Assembly: GCA_950295325.1 (NCBI GenBank)
Contig: OX485806.1
Span: 34,470,001 to 34,534,000, forward strand
Length of the DNA: 64,000 nt
Origin: Polytrichum commune
Lineage: Eukaryota; Streptophyta; Polytrichopsida; Polytrichales; Polytrichaceae
Direction of reading: 5' to 3'
The position numbers and the translations under genes were made by a program. Positions 60,459 to 64,000 of this stretch are shown one piece after another (the stretch's first letter is position 1; every line of letters begins with the position of its first letter). A model generated the notes under the pieces. That model saw only the letters and a program-made list of their open reading frames with translations. It did not search any database and was not told where the DNA came from.

Positions 60459-62747
60459 GTTTTTTGAGCTGGAACCCTGGATGAAAAAACTAACTACAAT
60501 ACCAATCTCCCTCCATTAGACTGCCTAATCGATAGATTCAACAACATCCTTACAAGCCCACAAGAAATAGCACACGAGATACACGTCCAACAATCTATCA
60601 ACAACAGGCCAACTGTCCCAACTTGCTCCTATCAACCCGACCATACACACCATTGCATATGCGGAGTCAGACAATACCCGTGGCATGATCTCCATGGATA
60701 TACCATTGAAAAAAAAAAAAAAAAACATCAATTCCCCTACACACGTACTTAGACCAACAAACCTACGACTTATGCCTTAAAAACTTAATCAATGGGAAGA
60801 CTCCTGGACTTAACAAAATACCGAACACCATTTTGAAAAGCATGCCACCCAGATTTCACAAACTCCTCCTCTTATTTTTCACACATTGTTATAAACAAAA
60901 ACAAATCCCCGCTTTATGGAAAAACTAGCCTTACTATATTGTTATACAAAAAGGGCAGCCCCCACAACCTACCTAACTATAGACCCATAGCGCTCGCGAA
61001 CACAATCTATAAGCTATTCACTAGCACGCTCACCAGTATCCTATCTACGTATGGTGAAAAGTACCAAATCCTACACGACAGCCAAGAAGGCTTCCGAACC
61101 GAACGATGCACCGCCAGGCAACTCCAAACCCTCATAGCCGCCTTAGAAGATGCCTAATTTACCAACCAAGACATCTATATATTGTATATTGACTTAAAAA
61201 ATGCCTTTGGTTCTATCGATCACGCTAGACTCCTCGCAATTATGAAGGACTTAGGTTATCCACAGGATGCCGTAGCCCTAGTCGGCAATATCTACTCACA
61301 TTCCACTACTACATTTATAGGCGACCACTTCGTGAAAACCCAACCAATACCCATACAACGAGGCACTACACAAGGGGACACACTGAGCCCATATATCTTT
61401 ATCATATTTCTTGAGCCACTCCTTCGCTGGCTTTAGCGCGGAAACAATGGATACACATTTAACACCTCTAATACAACGATATGCTCTGCAGCTTACGCAG
61501 ACGACCTAGCCGCAATTTCCAATAATCTACCATCCCTCCAACATCAACTAAATAAAATTGACAAATTTTGTGAATGGACAGGGATAGACCTTGGTATTCC
61601 GAAATGTGCCATCACGGGTTGCCTTAATAAAACGAAATTAAACCCCCAAGCCTTCAAATCACACATACAAAACACCAACATACATTTTAGAAATCAACCT
61701 ATACCCATCCTAAGCCAACATGAGCCGTGTGTTTATCTCGGAATCAACCTAGTCCCATCACTACAATGAAAAATCCAAACACACATAACCACAAATAAAC
61801 TAATCACACAATGCAAATTACTAACCACCTGCCCAGCAACTATGAAACAAAAAATACAAATGGTTGACACAGTGATACGCGCAGGCATTGCCTACAGTTT
61901 CTATGCAGTTCCATATTCATTACCCGCCATTAAGAAACTGGATAAGAGAATAATTGCCCTACACAAAACTATATGTGGACTACCGAAATGTATGTCCAAT
62001 GCCGTTACCCAATTACCACAAGATATGTTCGGCACCGCAGCTTTCTCCCTAAAAAATGCATACCTCACATGTATAGGTGAGCAACTTATTAACGCCCTCA
62101 ACGATACATGACGACTTGGGAAAATATACAATGGCTTAACCACACACATACTTGCCAAGCATGGCGGGGCACTCAACCTACCACGAATATCCCGCCATGA
62201 CTGCATTAGATCACCGATCACACGTACATTCTTCCTACTCAAAACCACAGGTGGCATCCACCTCAAGAGCAAACTTGAAAAGTTTCTCCTCCTTCCCACA
62301 CCACTAGAGACACAATGGATGCACCAAGCACAATCTATTCCAACCCTCCTCCCCGCAATTTCCCTCAAATATCTCCATAAACTTCTCCTCCACACCATCA
62401 CCGAAATCAAACACATAACACACCCCAATGGCATCCACTTAATGACAAACGATGAATTCAAACTCTATTATGACCCGTCCACTAAAACAACCCAAGCCGC
62501 CTTAGACCTAGCTCGAACTCTCTTTTGCGAACCACCATGCCAAAACCCATGCCTCAACAATTGCCCGACACACACCTTACCAAACACCCTTAAAAATATA
62601 TACAAAATACAATGCCACCACATCGACACAAGAGCAAGTAGACACAATGTACACCCTCCCACGCCTCCCCCCCCCCCCCAGCCTACCCAAAGCCACCCTT
62701 ACATATACAAAATAACCACATACACTATCCAATACACTCTATACTAA
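60459..62747 (+). pseudogene. LINE reverse transcriptase domain
   Basis: Resumes the ORF2 register after the insertion (DCLIDRFNNILTSPQEIA), then a Cys/His-rich linker, a frameshift at a 17-A run (about 60708-60724), KNLINGKTPGLNKIP in another register, and a return to the first near 60920. The RT motifs follow: LPNYRPIALANTIYKL, YIDLKNAFGSID (motif A), RGTTQGDTLSP (motif B), YADD (motif C, 61494-61505) and CVYLGIN (motif E). In-frame stops at 61155, 61434, 61767 and 62109 and a frameshift at the C run near 62670 inactivate it. It copies element RNA at the nicked target. The Ser/Thr/Pro-rich tail continues toward the C-terminal domain. Confidence 0.9.
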
Positions 62748-64000
62748 ATGATCGGCCCCATACTTATAAAGATAAAAACCAAATTACGAAAAACTACACA
62801 TCTTACCTATGCCAATGGATACTCCCAAACGAAACCATATACAATAAATGGCTCCCCCAAAAAGATTTGTTCCCATGGAACAACCAACCCACCATAACCC
62901 ATAACATTTTATTTTTAACACACTATTATATTCACAAACAACACCAACACTTCACCAACATACTACAAGTACACTTCAATGCCGACCAACTCAGAGACAC
63001 CAGATACATCCCCCCACCACAAGTCATACCCCTCTGCCATATCCACATCAATGAATGTAACCCAGACAATGACATAGAATGTAATCAAAATACCATCCAC
63101 AGCCAACATGGTGTATCACACATCTATGACAGTGACGGCCGCCACTTAATTACCATTCCCGAACAAAGATTAAAATGGTTATGGGAACAATATCACAATG
63201 CATTAAGCCAACCCCACAACCTAGAACCCCCCACACAATCATTCGAACAAGAAGTGGTATGGCTATACCAACGATACAAATATAGACTGCGCAAAAATGA
63301 TTCCCTTAAACTTTCACAATATACGCTCCCTAGTGTCATCCTTGAACATCTCCTTGATTCCTTCCACATCACACACTCATATTTCTCCTCGCCAGTTACA
63401 TGTCCTACCAAACTCAGACAATTTTCCTCCACATTCTCCCGCGATAAAGTCTTTGGGTCAATAGGTACAACTTTCCAACACAAATGGACAGGCAATGGAT
63501 ATGCCCATCTCCAACCGAAAGTAACACCCAACAAGCCCTCCACTGGGCAAGACTTGCCGCCCAACATAACCCAAACACAATTACCATACTTATAACAACT
63601 GACCCAAATTGGTATCATAACCTCACCCCTCACGTCGGTCCTTTCCCGGACTCACACGTCATCACCCACTTTAAAGCGGACACCATCACATATGATGAAC
63701 CCACCATCCCGCTAGAACTACAAATTGAACCCCGAACAGAAAGTCGTGACGTTCGGATATTATGTATACATCATAAAACCACATCCGTTGGCCCTACACC
63801 CTACGCAAGTGACATGCACAACATTGCAACATCATTACACGTACCCACATCATTCAACACGACTGCACCACCTACACCAATAAACACCCCAGTAAACCGT
63901 TGTAAGAACTGGTCTCAACTCACATATCTGCCCCCACCACCCCTGGCCCAAAGTCACCACATTCCCCCAATCACAAACCATGCAATATGCCTACCCCCCA
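62748..64000 (+). pseudogene. LINE C-terminal region with PCIF1-like methyltransferase domain
   Basis: After the C-run frameshift a frame continues through CNPDNDIECNQNTIHSQH and IPEQRLKWLWEQY to YFSSPVTC (about 63382-63402), TFSRDKVFGSIGTTF (63431-63475) and KWTGNGYAH, where a one-base shift at about 63505 moves to another register (TESNTQQALHWARLAA, then TITILITTDPNWY and DSHVITHFKADTITYDEPTI). The order SP-(V/L)-(T/N)-C, FSSTF, FGS-G, W-G-GY-A-(N)PP, strand with ITILI, matches my recollection of the PCIF1 cap adenosine N6-methyltransferase family. The expected NPPF catalytic box is not intact: it coincides with the frameshift here and reads AHPYTE in the 38-kb copy. Continues past the window edge. 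Confidence 0.5.

Larger units (their letters stand above)
53430..64000 (+). mobile_element. Large decayed LINE (non-LTR retrotransposon), 3' end beyond window
   Basis: From a GC-rich 5' end the plus strand is strikingly rich in A and C and poor in G for over 10 kb. In order it encodes a Pro/Thr/His-rich N-terminal region, a 2A-like motif, an APE-type endonuclease, a Cys/His-rich linker, a reverse transcriptase and a methyltransferase-like C-terminal domain. Endonuclease and reverse transcriptase are separated by a 2.4 kb insertion (58069-60458); without it the element exceeds 8 kb. At least six in-frame stops and four frameshifts make this copy inactive. Two other copies of the family are at 33640-34940 and 37950-38760. 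There is no LTR. Clade not assigned. Confidence 0.85.

Noticed and set aside
61901-62461. 186-residue minus-strand open frame over the LINE reverse transcriptase region
   Set aside because: The plus strand here is clearly LINE coding sequence; the antisense frame has no family features.
1-64000. CRISPR arrays, bacterial operons, ribosome binding sites, rRNA or tRNA genes
   Set aside because: Introns and transposon types show a plant nuclear genome; the tandem arrays lack spacer structure, and no cloverleaf or rRNA signature was recognised by eye.
53430-64000. A caulimovirus-like or LTR element as origin of the large retroelement
   Set aside because: No LTRs, protease, integrase or RNase H motifs; an APE-type endonuclease precedes the RT, which is LINE organisation.

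Overview
The window looks like nuclear DNA of a land plant with a large, repeat-rich genome. The evidence is a nuclear gene for a plastid-targeted ferredoxin-thioredoxin reductase subunit, a plant-type UDP-glucuronate 4-epimerase, GT-AG introns and dense nested transposon debris. Only two convincing host genes occur in 64 kb. The UDP-glucuronate epimerase has a coding intron and a retroelement type unlike the usual angiosperm L1/RTE families is present, so I lean to a seed-free plant or gymnosperm; this is inference, not proof.

Layout. 1-12.4 kb: no host gene, but small inverted-repeat (MITE-like) elements, tandem duplications and a 1.7 kb non-coding insertion. 12.67-18.48 kb (+): six-exon gene for the catalytic subunit of ferredoxin-thioredoxin reductase; introns 1 and 2 are made of tandem repeats, and introns 3 and 4 carry small transposons. 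18.5-23.9 kb: gene-free, with a TA-flanked inverted-repeat element and a fold-back element. 23.94-25.70 kb (-): two-exon UDP-glucuronate 4-epimerase, followed by about 4 kb of upstream sequence. 29.5-53.4 kb: repeat-dominated, with a 60-bp tandem array, several copies of a MITE family flanked by TAA/TTA, two decayed fragments of the same LINE (one with an inversion typical of twin priming) and a short Cys-rich pseudogene. 53.4-64.0 kb (+): a large, decayed but nearly full-length non-LTR retrotransposon (LINE), cut between its endonuclease and reverse transcriptase by a 2.4 kb insertion and running off the window's right edge.

The most interesting object is that LINE. In order it has an AC-rich, Pro/Thr/His-rich N-terminal region, a 2A-like motif (GDIHPNPGP), an APE-type endonuclease, a Cys/His-rich linker, a reverse transcriptase with a YADD box, and a C-terminal domain that resembles, from memory, the PCIF1 class of adenosine methyltransferases. 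The C-terminal domain recurs in a second copy at 38 kb, so it belongs to the family rather than being a local accident. All copies carry stops and frameshifts.

The two host genes act in unrelated pathways, light-driven thioredoxin reduction in plastids and Golgi supply of UDP-galacturonate for pectin, and nothing suggests they are co-regulated.
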